DNA of 50,215 nt, taken from positions 1-50,215 of the forward strand of contig CAYJFJ010000008.1 in the NCBI GenBank assembly GCA_964369845.1, read 5' to 3'. Positions 42,383 through 50,162 of the stretch are shown piece after piece; position 1 is the stretch's first letter, and the number at the start of each line of letters is the position of its first letter. Made by a program: the position numbers and the translations under genes. Source of the DNA: CAKOSP01 sp964369845 (GTDB taxonomy: Bacteria; Bacillota_I; Bacilli_A; RF39; UBA660). The notes under the pieces are model-generated. The model saw only the letters and a list, made by a program, of their open reading frames with translations, made no database searches and was not told where the DNA came from.

Positions 42383-43419
42383 TGCTCTCCTTCCTGAGGA
42401 TATAATCCTTCACAATAAATCATTTTCTCTTCCCAATACATTTCATGTAAAGATTTAACTTCTTCAGCAATAATAGGTAAAAAAGTTTTATAATTTAATG
42501 TTTCAATTTCAGTTAATACTGATAATAAATAAGGTTTTTCAGAATCTACTATAAATAATTCATGATACGCTCCACTTGGTCCACCATACTTAAAATATAG
42601 CTCCTCACCAATAACATCTTTCATTACTGAAGATTTACTAGCTGCTAAAGCAGAATCTATTAAATCAGCATAGTGAGCATTACCACTTTCAATAATTTCG
42701 TATAACTTTGTTAAATAAATAACAGCATCATCTCCGCTGAAAGTACCAAAATTATCTCCTCCAATAAAAGTAGTAGTAGCTCCATAACTAGACCAATAAG
42801 TTTTGGTATCAGTTTTACCAAATTCATCTATCAACATAAAAAATGCAATATTATCACTATCTTCAACCATATATTTAACTAATTCTCTAATAGAAAAAGC
42901 CCTAGTTAAGTCCATATTTTGCATAATTCCAGATCCACCAACTCTATTAGATTCTTTAAAATAAATTTCTTTATCAAGAAGAGTTGAATCTGATTCTGCT
43001 AGTTCATAAATGTACATTGCAAAAGGTAATTTAACAGTACTTTCACCATAAAAAACACGTTCACTATTATAAGTTAATAGTAAATTATCATCTTCTATCT
43101 CAGAATAAACTATTGAGTACGTACCACTATAATTTTCAAGAGCACTAAGTTTTGTAATAAAATCTGTAGATAATTCAAAAGAACTTTGAGGTACATCATA
43201 ACAAACATTTATATTAGCAAGTCTTTCTTCTTCTAATTTTTGCTCTTCTAAAAGTTTTTGTTCTTCTTCATATTTTTTTTGATTTAAAATTTTATTAGCA
43301 CTTGAAGCAAGAGTATCTTCACCACCTAAGTAATAAAGTACTAAACTACCAATAGCTATTAAAACTATCAAAAATATAAATATAGATGCTTTTTTTTTCA
43401 TTTTTCGTTTTTTTGTCAT
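42379..43419 (-). CDS. Membrane-anchored beta-lactamase-fold serine hydrolase
   Basis: A 346-residue protein with a basic start, one membrane helix (about 11-31), a charged Lys/Glu helix (about 45-70) and a class A beta-lactamase/DD-peptidase fold outside the membrane. The active-site motifs are S127-T-V-K130 (GESTVKLPF), SDN (188-190, VEDSDNIAFF) and KYG (277-279). The Glu166-like general base of true class A lactamases is not clearly placed, so a penicillin-binding or peptidase-like role is as likely as drug hydrolysis. GGTGATGAT lies just upstream. It is the first gene of the insert, coupled to the aminotransferase. Confidence 0.8.
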   Translation of the reverse strand: MTKKRKMKKKASIFIFLIVLIAIGSLVLYYLGGEDTLASSANKILNQKKYEEEQKLLEEQKLEEERLANINVCYDVPQSSFELSTDFITKLSALENYSGTYSIVYSEIEDDNLLLTYNSERVFYGESTVKLPFAMYIYELAESDSTLLDKEIYFKESNRVGGSGIMQNMDLTRAFSIRELVKYMVEDSDNIAFFMLIDEFGKTDTKTYWSSYGATTTFIGGDNFGTFSGDDAVIYLTKLYEIIESGNAHYADLIDSALAASKSSVMKDVIGEELYFKYGGPSGAYHELFIVDSEKPYLLSVLTEIETLNYKTFLPIIAEEVKSLHEMYWEEKMIYCEGLYPQEGEQ

Positions 43420-43466
43420 ATCATCACCACTATCTAACTTCTATTATACAACATAATACAAAAAAA

Positions 43467-43489
43467 AATAATACCTAAATGGTATTATT
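43467..43489 (-). terminator. Terminator of rpsF-ssb-rpsR
   Basis: AATAATACC / GGTATTATT stem, 5-base loop, minus-strand U run. It includes the last codon and stop of rpsR. Confidence 0.85.
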
Positions 43490-43700
43490 TAACATATGGT
43501 ATTAAAGCCATAAATCTTGCATACTTAACTTGAGTTGCAATATGTCTTTGATGCTTAGCGCAAGCTCCTGACATTCTTCTAGGTAAAATTTTACCTTTGT
43601 CATTGATATATTTAGTTATAATATTAACATCTTTATAATCTACGCTTTTTCCAGCACACATTTGACATATTTTTTTCTTCTTACGATAAAAATCAGCCAT
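43485..43700 (-). CDS. rpsR: 30S ribosomal protein S18
   Basis: A 71-residue S18 with KICQMCAGKSVDYKDVNII, LPRRMSGACAKHQR and a terminal YARFMALIPYVK. It retains Cys (CQMC, C in GAC), the zinc-binding form of S18. It follows ssb by 20 bases in the standard rpsF-ssb-rpsR operon. Confidence 0.98.
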   Translation of the reverse strand: MADFYRKKKKICQMCAGKSVDYKDVNIITKYINDKGKILPRRMSGACAKHQRHIATQVKYARFMALIPYVK

Positions 43701-43720
43701 TTTGCACGTCCTTTCCTTTA

Positions 43721-44188
43721 TTAGAATGGTAAATCATCGTCATTGATTTCATTACCAAAGTCTTTATATGGATCCACAGAAACATCAACAGATTCAACTC
43801 TAGGAGTCGGAGCATCAAAATTCGGCATATCATAATTTGATGATGATGGAGCACTTGCTGCACTACCAGCAGGTCTTGAACCAGCAAATTCAAAAGAATC
43901 AACTACTACATCAGTTGTATATCTTTTAGTACCATCTTGAGCATCATAACTACCGTTTCTAATTCTTCCTTGTACAATTAATGCACTTCCTTTTGTACAA
44001 AATCTATTAATAGCATTTGCAGTATTTCCAAAAGCCACACAGTTAATAAATTCAGCTTCTCTTTCACCATTTCTATTAGTAAAATCATTACTACATGCTA
44101 GTGAAAATCTAGAAACTTCCATATTTGCTCCAGTCATACGACTTTCAGGATCTCTTGTAAATCTACCCATTAAAATAACTTTATTCAT
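43721..44188 (-). CDS. ssb: Single-stranded DNA-binding protein
   Basis: A 155-residue SSB. The OB fold (MNKVILMGRFTRDPESR, then FSLACSN, NCVAFGNTANAINRF, GSALIVQGRIRNGSY) runs to about 108. A disordered Ser/Ala/Pro tail follows and ends in the acidic tip DDDLPF that recruits replication and repair partners. It sits between rpsF and rpsR. Its Shine-Dalgarno (GAAGGG) is formed by the end of rpsF. Confidence 0.98.
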   Translation of the reverse strand: MNKVILMGRFTRDPESRMTGANMEVSRFSLACSNDFTNRNGEREAEFINCVAFGNTANAINRFCTKGSALIVQGRIRNGSYDAQDGTKRYTTDVVVDSFEFAGSRPAGSAASAPSSSNYDMPNFDAPTPRVESVDVSVDPYKDFGNEINDDDLPF

Positions 44189-44194
44189 TTTTTA

Positions 44195-44482
44195 TTACCC
44201 TTCTATTTTAATAACTAAGTGTCTTAAAATATTTTCATTAATTAAACATTTACGATCGAATTCTTTAATTACACTGTTAGTTGCTTCAACATTCATTAAA
44301 TAATAAGCACCTTGTACTTCTTTTTTAATTTCATAAGCAAGTTTTTTCTTACCTAACTCTTTGAATTCGATAACTTTTGATTTGTCTCCACTAATAAGTT
44401 TTTTTGCATCTTCAGCTACTTTTTTTATAGCGTCATCTTCCATACTAGTTTTAACAATAAACATGATTTCATATTTAGTCAT
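44195..44482 (-). CDS. rpsF: 30S ribosomal protein S6
   Basis: A 95-residue S6 starting MTKYEIMFIVKT, with KKLAYEIKKEVQGAYYLMNVE and a terminal NILRHLVIKIEG. AAAGGAGGTG precedes it. It is first in rpsF-ssb-rpsR and follows a leader with two hairpins. Confidence 0.98.
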   Translation of the reverse strand: MTKYEIMFIVKTSMEDDAIKKVAEDAKKLISGDKSKVIEFKELGKKKLAYEIKKEVQGAYYLMNVEATNSVIKEFDRKCLINENILRHLVIKIEG

Positions 44483-44507
44483 CTCTACACCTCCTTTTGG
44501 TCATTTG

Positions 44508-44547
44508 GCTTTATATCAAGTATAAAGCAAGGAGTAAATAATTACTC
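44508..44547 (-). promoter_or_regulatory. rpsF leader with two hairpins (S6:S18 motif candidate)
   Basis: Hairpin one: GAGTAA / TTACTC (44532-44547). Hairpin two: GCTTTATA / TATAAAGC (44508-44528) with a 5-base loop. The unpaired CCAAA next to the second stem is where known S6:S18 leaders carry a conserved CCG. Autoregulation by the S6-S18 pair is plausible; only the stems are seen directly. Confidence 0.45.
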
Positions 44548-44553
44548 GAAATT

Positions 44554-44582
44554 ATTATAACAAATATATTATAAAAAAACAA
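44554..44582 (-). promoter_or_regulatory. Promoter of rpsF-ssb-rpsR
   Basis: -35 TTGTTT (44577-44582), 17-base spacer, -10 TATAAT (44554-44559). Confidence 0.7.
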
Positions 44583-44610
44583 TGATTTAACAAGAATATT
44601 TAAATTAAAA

Positions 44611-44630
44611 AAAGGAACTCATATTCCTTT
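44611..44630 (-). terminator. Terminator of ychF
   Basis: AAAGGAA / TTCCTTT stem, 6-base loop and a minus-strand run of seven U. Confidence 0.8.
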
Positions 44631-44632
44631 AA

Positions 44633-45733
44633 TTAAACATTAAATCTAAAGTAACAAACGTCACCATCTTGCATTTCGTATTCTTTGCCTTCAAGCCTAA
44701 GTTTTCCAGCTTCTTGTACTTTCTTTTCAGAACCTAAAGTTTCTAAATCATCAAATGGAGTAACTTCTGCTCTAATAAATCCTCTTTCAATATCTGAGTG
44801 AATTATACCTGCACATTCTGGGGCTTTCATACCTTTTTTAAAAGTCCAAGCTCTAACTTCCTGAACTCCTGCAGTAAAGTAAGTAGCTAATCCTAATAAA
44901 TCATAAGTGGCAAATATAAGCTTATCTAAACCACTATTAGTAATACCTACTTCTTCTAAGAACATAGCTCTTTCGTCCGCTTCAAGTGGTGCTAATTCAG
45001 ATTCCAATTTAGCACACATAACTATTACTCCAGATCCTTCAGTTTCAGCAAATTCTTTAACTTTATCTGTATAAACATTATGTCCTACCACAATATCCTC
45101 TTCATCGACATTAGCAGCATAAATTATGGGTTTTAAAGTAATGAAACTAAAGTTTTTAATTTGAAGCTTTTCCTCTTCAGATAACTCTAAACTTCTTAAA
45201 GCTTTATTGTCTTCTAAACAATCTTTGCATTTTTTTAAAACTTCTAATTCAGCTAATAATTCTTTATCTTTTGTAGAAATGGCTTTTTTTTCAATTTTAT
45301 CAATTCTTGCTGAACATATTTCCAAATCAGACAAGATAAGTTCAATATTAATAATATCAATATCTCTTAAAGGATCAGTAGCACCAGCAACGTGTGTTAT
45401 GTTTTCATCATCAAAACATCTAACAACTTCAACAATAGCGTCAACAGCTCTAATATGAGATAAAAATTTATTACCCAACCCTTCACCAGACGCTGCTCCT
45501 TCAACTAGTCCTGCAATATCCGTAAATTCAAAAGACGTAGGTACAGTAGATTTTGGATTATAAACATCATGTAAAAAATCAAGTCTAGTGTCCGGTACCG
45601 GAACAACTCCTACATTTGGTTCTATTGTTGCAAAAGGATAATTTGCTGCTAATATATTTTTTTTAGTAATTGCGTTAAATAAAGTTGACTTACCAACGTT
45701 AGGTAAACCTACAATTCCAGCTTTTAAACTCAT
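44633..45733 (-). CDS. ychF: Redox-regulated ATPase/GTPase YchF
   Basis: A 366-residue Obg-family P-loop protein. G1 is GLPNVGKST (9-17), followed by NYPFATIEPNVG, the G3 DIAGLVEGAASGEGLGNKFL and the YchF/TGS C-terminus with TFKKGMKAPECAGIIHSDIERGFIRAE. It prefers ATP to GTP in studied members and binds ribosomes. GAGGAGGT lies 5 nt before the ATG. It is close to rpsF, as in most Firmicutes. Confidence 0.97.
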   Translation of the reverse strand: MSLKAGIVGLPNVGKSTLFNAITKKNILAANYPFATIEPNVGVVPVPDTRLDFLHDVYNPKSTVPTSFEFTDIAGLVEGAASGEGLGNKFLSHIRAVDAIVEVVRCFDDENITHVAGATDPLRDIDIINIELILSDLEICSARIDKIEKKAISTKDKELLAELEVLKKCKDCLEDNKALRSLELSEEEKLQIKNFSFITLKPIIYAANVDEEDIVVGHNVYTDKVKEFAETEGSGVIVMCAKLESELAPLEADERAMFLEEVGITNSGLDKLIFATYDLLGLATYFTAGVQEVRAWTFKKGMKAPECAGIIHSDIERGFIRAEVTPFDDLETLGSEKKVQEAGKLRLEGKEYEMQDGDVCYFRFNV

Positions 45734-45800
45734 AAATACCTCCTCATAAGTCTTTAATATTATACCTTATATTAGCAAAATTTAAAAGTATAATACAAAA

Positions 45801-45821
45801 AAAACATGATAAACATGTTTT
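45801..45821 (-). terminator. Terminator of parA-parB-DUF951-AbgT
   Basis: AAAACATG / CATGTTTT stem, 5-base loop and a minus-strand U run. It touches the stop codon of the AbgT gene. Confidence 0.8.
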
Positions 45822-47361
45822 ATAAAGATACGCTTCCACCAATACCAAGAGGTACATTAATAACAAAGAATAATATTAATATAAATAACAATATTACAAA
45901 TGTAGCTAATGAATATGGAAGCTGATATTTCATAGCTTTAATAATACCTATTGTTTTATTAGATTGATTGTATTTTTCAATATATGCAATATAAACAATA
46001 AAATATGCAAACACAGGAGTTAACCCCATTGATACTGATTCACCAAATCTAAATACAACTTGAGCAAATTCAGCAGACATACCACTATTAATGAAAGCAG
46101 GAACTGCCGACGTTGCTAAAATGGGCCACTTAACGATACTTGATGGAACCACAACAGTAGATATTATAGTAACAATAAATAAAAGTATAACAAGAGGAAG
46201 ACCTATGTAACCAAGTTCACCAATTAAATTAGCAAAATAAACTACTAAAGTATTTCCTATATTAGTTTGTTTAAAAACGTTAATGAATATAGAAGCCATA
46301 AAAATCATAACAAGTGTCTTACCAATACCATTTAAAGAATGACCTAGTGCATCTACAAAATCATTATTATTTTTAATAGATCCAGAGCCAAGCCCATAGA
46401 AAAATCCTAAAATAACAAACAAGATAGCGACTATAAATACAAACCCACTAGTGAAAAAAGATTCTACACTAAATAATTTATCTATGTAAAGAGTTTGAGT
46501 ATAATCAAGTAAATTTCCTGATAAAGGAAGACCCGGTATTATATTATATATAATGATTAATAAATAAATGAATCCGGCAAACAAAGAAAAAATCATTCCT
46601 CTTAATTCTTTTTTAGTAACAATGTCTTCTTCTAATTCTTCTTCTTGAAATTCGAATTTTGGCAATCTTTTAGCAATATGATCTTCAGTTATTTTAGTAA
46701 ACACAAATGCTAAAATAATAATAACAATAAAATTAATAAAATAAAGTGCACTAATACCAAATGTATAACCTTGATCAAAAACACTTGCACTTAACAAAGT
46801 AGCCTCTCTTAAATAAGAATCAATAGATGTAAATAATATAGATAGACCACTACCACAAGTTAAAGCTGCAAATGAAGCTATAATACCAATATAAGGATTT
46901 CTTTTTCCGTAAAAGAAAAATAAAGCTGATAAAGGAATAAATATAATATATGCAAGGTCACCTATAACACTAGCCATTAAACATAATAATATAATTACAA
47001 AAGTAACAGTTGTTTTTTTAGCTTTTTTCGTTAGAAGTGTTACAGTTGATTGTAAAAATCCACTTTTATCTAATATACCAATACCTATTAATATAATAAT
47101 TAGATTAGTAAGTACAGTAAAATTTGCAAAGTTTGAAACAGAAGATGTAAATATATACTTGATACCACTTAAATTAAATAAAGATAATACAGACTCAGTA
47201 ACAGGTGAAAAATCATTAGTTACTAGAGAATATATATTATAAGTATTTTGAGTTTTAAATAGTGATAAAATAAAACCTAAAATTATAACAATTAGTGTTA
47301 AGAATAAATATGTCATAACTGGATTAAGACCAATTATTTTTTTTCCTCTATTAGTTTTCAT
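45820..47361 (-). CDS. AbgT family transporter
   Basis: A 513-residue polytopic membrane protein with about 11-13 helices. Family lines include FAALTCGSGLSILFTSIDS near 180-198, VVVPSSIVKWPILATSAVPAF near 410-430 and VSMGLTPVFAYFIVYIAY near 450-467. These match AbgT proteins, which take up p-aminobenzoyl-glutamate or act as drug pumps. The size is typical. The start at 47361 is set by GAAGGTGA; it overlaps DUF951 by 11 bases, so it is coupled to parB. This is an unusual lodger in the parAB-ychF region. Confidence 0.9.
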   Translation of the reverse strand: MKTNRGKKIIGLNPVMTYLFLTLIVIILGFILSLFKTQNTYNIYSLVTNDFSPVTESVLSLFNLSGIKYIFTSSVSNFANFTVLTNLIIILIGIGILDKSGFLQSTVTLLTKKAKKTTVTFVIILLCLMASVIGDLAYIIFIPLSALFFFYGKRNPYIGIIASFAALTCGSGLSILFTSIDSYLREATLLSASVFDQGYTFGISALYFINFIVIIILAFVFTKITEDHIAKRLPKFEFQEEELEEDIVTKKELRGMIFSLFAGFIYLLIIIYNIIPGLPLSGNLLDYTQTLYIDKLFSVESFFTSGFVFIVAILFVILGFFYGLGSGSIKNNNDFVDALGHSLNGIGKTLVMIFMASIFINVFKQTNIGNTLVVYFANLIGELGYIGLPLVILLFIVTIISTVVVPSSIVKWPILATSAVPAFINSGMSAEFAQVVFRFGESVSMGLTPVFAYFIVYIAYIEKYNQSNKTIGIIKAMKYQLPYSLATFVILLFILILFFVINVPLGIGGSVSL

Positions 47362-47542
47362 CAGTAATCACCTTCTTAAGCTTTTTTACAAAGTCCAATC
47401 TATCTAGCATAACTTCTCTACCACAAGCATTACATTTAATTTTAATATCTACACCTACTCGTGTAATAGTCCAGCTATTAGTACCACAAGCATGACCTTT
47501 TTTCATTATCACATTGTCATTAATCTTAAAAGAACTATTCAT
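47351..47542 (-). CDS. DUF951 small zinc-knuckle protein
   Basis: A 63-residue DUF951 protein with VIMKKGHACGTNSWTITRVGVDIKIKCNACGREVMLDR. The pattern has C19 in HxCG and CxxC at 37-40. It is commonly found just after parB in Firmicutes, and its role is unknown. It shares one base with the parB stop (TAATG) and has GAGGAAG as Shine-Dalgarno. Confidence 0.93.
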   Translation of the reverse strand: MNSSFKINDNVIMKKGHACGTNSWTITRVGVDIKIKCNACGREVMLDRLDFVKKLKKVITDEN

Positions 47543-48417
47543 TAGTCTTCCTCAACCTTCACGTTCATTAAATTTAAGATTCTCATCAAATCATTTTTAT
47601 CATTAAATTTAATTTCTATTTTGTTTTTTGATATTTTTACCTTTTCTGCAAAATAATCACTAACAATACGTTCATATACTCTAAAATTTTCAGTAAAGGC
47701 TTCTTGTTTAGGTTTTACATTATCAGCTGAACTAAGTAAATTTTCTAAATCATGAACACTAATATTATATTTTAAAATTCGCTCAGCCAATTCAATAATT
47801 TTATTTTCATCTTCTAATTTACTAAGTAATCTAGCATGACTCATAGATAACTTTTTATTTTCTACCATTTTTTTTACAATATCGGGTAATCTCAGTATTC
47901 CTAACAAATTAGTAACATAACTTCTACTTTTACCAAATTTTTTAGCAAAATCTTCTTGAGTCATATTTTTAATTTTAATAATTTGGTTAATAGATTCAGC
48001 TACTTCAATTGGATTAAGATCCTCTCTTTGAACATTTTCTAAAAGAGCAATCTCCATCATTTCTTGATCAGTAAAATCCTTTACTATAGCAGGTATAGTT
48101 TCTTTACCAGCTAATCTAGATGCTTTACATCTTCTTTCACCAGCAATAAGTTCATAACCTTTAACACTTTTTTTAACAATAACTGGCTGAACAACTCCAA
48201 ATTCTTTTATAGATTCAGATAATTCATTTAATGCAGTTTCGTCAAACACTTTTCTAGGTTGGTACGGATTACTTCTAATTTCATCCAAGTTAATTTCAAA
48301 TATATCACTATCTTTTGCGGTTTCAACTATGTTGGTTTCAACGGAATTAAAATCAAGTGCATTATTTGCAAATAATTGTTCTAAACCTTTACCTAAAGCT
48401 TTCTTTTTAGTTTCCAT
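47542..48417 (-). CDS. parB: Chromosome partitioning protein ParB/Spo0J
   Basis: A 291-residue ParB CTPase clamp that loads at parS and recruits SMC. It has LGKGLEQLF at the N-terminus, IRSNPYQPRKVF, the CTP-binding box GERRCKASRLAG (93-104), the NVQREDLNPIE line and a helix-turn-helix (TQEDFAKKFGKSRSYVTN). The C-terminal dimer domain ends the protein. The start at 48417 overlaps parA by 11 bases; a TTG at 48426 is the alternative. No parS site was found in the window. Confidence 0.97.
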   Translation of the reverse strand: METKKKALGKGLEQLFANNALDFNSVETNIVETAKDSDIFEINLDEIRSNPYQPRKVFDETALNELSESIKEFGVVQPVIVKKSVKGYELIAGERRCKASRLAGKETIPAIVKDFTDQEMMEIALLENVQREDLNPIEVAESINQIIKIKNMTQEDFAKKFGKSRSYVTNLLGILRLPDIVKKMVENKKLSMSHARLLSKLEDENKIIELAERILKYNISVHDLENLLSSADNVKPKQEAFTENFRVYERIVSDYFAEKVKISKNKIEIKFNDKNDLMRILNLMNVKVEED

Positions 48418-49192
48418 TTCTATCAATCACTTCCTTCGCTAAGTTTGCATACGCTTCTGATGCACGACTAGTTGGGTCATATTCATTTATAGGTTTCCCG
48501 TGACTTGGAGCTTCTACTAATCTAACAAGTCTAGGAATAATTGTATCAAATACTTTATCTTTAAAATATTTTCTAATTTCTTCAACAACTTCTAAAGCTA
48601 TATTTGTTCTACCGTCAAACATTGTAAGTAAAACACCTTCAATTCTAAGGTTAGGATTCATATTAGATTGAACCATAATAACAGAGTTCAAAAGCTGTGT
48701 AATACCCTCTAAAGCTAAAAATTCACATTGTACTGGAATGATAACTGAATCACTAGCACATAATGCATTCATAGTTCCAATACCAAGAGAAGGTTGACAA
48801 TCAATTAAAATATAATCATAATTTTCTTTAATTGCCTCAAGTTGAGCTTTTAGTTGATCATTTTGTTTAAATTCAGGATCTTCTAACATTTTTTTTACAA
48901 ATTCAACATCTACTCCAGCCAAATTTAAAGTTGCAGGAATTATACTTAAATTTTTAAATTTAGTTTTCTTGATTCCTTTTTTTATTTCAGTTTGACCAGT
49001 AATAACTTCATATACATCACCATTAAAATCTGATGTAGAAAGTCCTAGACCAGTAGTAGCATTACTTTGTGGATCCATGTCTATAATTAACACTTTTTTT
49101 CCACATTGCCCTAATGCAGCAGACAAATTTATAGTAGTAGTGGTTTTACCAACTCCACCTTTTTGATTTACTAGAGATATTACTTTAGCCAT
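48407..49192 (-). CDS. parA: Chromosome partitioning ATPase ParA/Soj
   Basis: A 261-residue deviant Walker A ATPase: KGGVGKTTTT (11-20), DMDPQSNATTGLG, IDCQPSLGIGTMNAL and a C-terminal DNA-binding surface (SRASEAYANLAKEVI). It works with ParB in origin segregation and regulates DnaA in Bacillus. AAGGAAG precedes it. First gene of the unit with parB, DUF951 and the AbgT gene. Confidence 0.97.
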   Translation of the reverse strand: MAKVISLVNQKGGVGKTTTTINLSAALGQCGKKVLIIDMDPQSNATTGLGLSTSDFNGDVYEVITGQTEIKKGIKKTKFKNLSIIPATLNLAGVDVEFVKKMLEDPEFKQNDQLKAQLEAIKENYDYILIDCQPSLGIGTMNALCASDSVIIPVQCEFLALEGITQLLNSVIMVQSNMNPNLRIEGVLLTMFDGRTNIALEVVEEIRKYFKDKVFDTIIPRLVRLVEAPSHGKPINEYDPTSRASEAYANLAKEVIDRNGN

Positions 49193-49270
49193 ATATTTTA
49201 CACTTCCTTAATTTTATTACGCATAATCATTTTATCATAAATGCTAGATTATTAAAACAATTTTCTATTA

Positions 49271-49302
49271 TTTAATAAAAAAGAGGTATATTTTTTATTA
49301 AA
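49271..49302 (-). terminator. AT-only hairpin after the 49317 gene
   Basis: Perfect 12-bp TTTAATAAAAAA / TTTTTTATTAAA stem, 8-base loop. Likely terminator of the upstream unknown gene. The remaining bases to 49192 hold the parA promoter region (a weak TTGTTT is seen). Confidence 0.55.
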
Positions 49303-49316
49303 GAGTAATACATTTA

Positions 49317-50093
49317 TTACTTTCTAACATAAATTGGCATCTTATAAGTGATTTCCTCAGGTAAATTATTTGTTAATATCATGTTATTAATATTTAAATT
49401 GTTTACAAGACAATAACAGTATAAATTATAAAAACTTAATTCATCTAAATTACTCGGTATACTGTAAGTATCTTCTTTCATATTTTTTGAAATAAAATGA
49501 ATTTCTCCACAAATTAAACATTTAACTACAATACTTTTTTTTGAAGAGTGATAATCAAGCTCATCATCGTATCGCAAAAAAATATTATTACTATGATCAC
49601 ATTTATCGGAATAATCTGTTGAATGCTTCTCATTAAGCCCCATACAAACATATACAGAATATATTTTATCTTTAATACACTTTAAATTACTTAATAAAGA
49701 TGTATAAGATACAAGTATATTTTCATTTATCAAAAGTTTTTTTGCTCCAATAATATCTTTATTAAGTGTCAATATTAAATTTTTACTAGATATTATAGAA
49801 ATTCCAATATCAACTAAATAATCACTAGTTAAACCTTTACTATAATCATAATTTTCAAAATCTATATCTTTTTCATAAATAGTCAACTTTCTATTTAATC
49901 TATCAATATTTTTAGTAGTTTCTTCAATCAAAAATTCTTTTTCTGAAATACTCATAAAAACATCCCTAATATTAGGACAGATTTTTTCAATATCAATCAA
50001 AGATTTAACAATAGCTTTTTCTTCTTTCCTTAATAACATAATTTCTTCATAATGTTGTTTCAAATTATTATTTATATTAAACATTTCAAACAT
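49317..50093 (-). CDS. Helical protein with C-terminal Cys pair, unknown
   Basis: A 258-residue protein I do not recognise. Residues 1-130 are mostly helical with coiled-coil character (YEEIMLLRKEEKAIVKSL; EKEFLIEETTKNIDRLNRKL). Residues 150-200 hold VCMGLNEKHS, SDKCDHSNN and CLICGEIHF; the spaced C-C/H sets look like a zinc site. There is no membrane segment. The start at 50093 is set by GGGTGAT 5 nt upstream. It sits between parA and the next gene toward the origin, where Bacillus carries noc/rsmG; it resembles neither. Confidence 0.55.
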   Translation of the reverse strand: MFEMFNINNNLKQHYEEIMLLRKEEKAIVKSLIDIEKICPNIRDVFMSISEKEFLIEETTKNIDRLNRKLTIYEKDIDFENYDYSKGLTSDYLVDIGISIISSKNLILTLNKDIIGAKKLLINENILVSYTSLLSNLKCIKDKIYSVYVCMGLNEKHSTDYSDKCDHSNNIFLRYDDELDYHSSKKSIVVKCLICGEIHFISKNMKEDTYSIPSNLDELSFYNLYCYCLVNNLNINNMILTNNLPEEITYKMPIYVRK

Positions 50094-50143
50094 AATATCA
50101 CCCAAAAATAGTATAACATACTATTTTATTAATGCAAAAAAAA

Positions 50144-50162
50144 AGTATAGATATACTATACT
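50144..50162 (-). terminator. Terminator of the gene entering from the right edge
   Basis: AGTATAG / CTATACT stem, 5-base loop and a minus-strand run of nine U. It spans the stop codon of the truncated gene. Confidence 0.8.

Noticed and set aside
42379..43419. Classical class A beta-lactamase for drug resistance
   Set aside because: SxxK and SDN are present but no clear Glu166 equivalent, and the protein is coupled to biosynthetic enzymes; kept as a general serine hydrolase.
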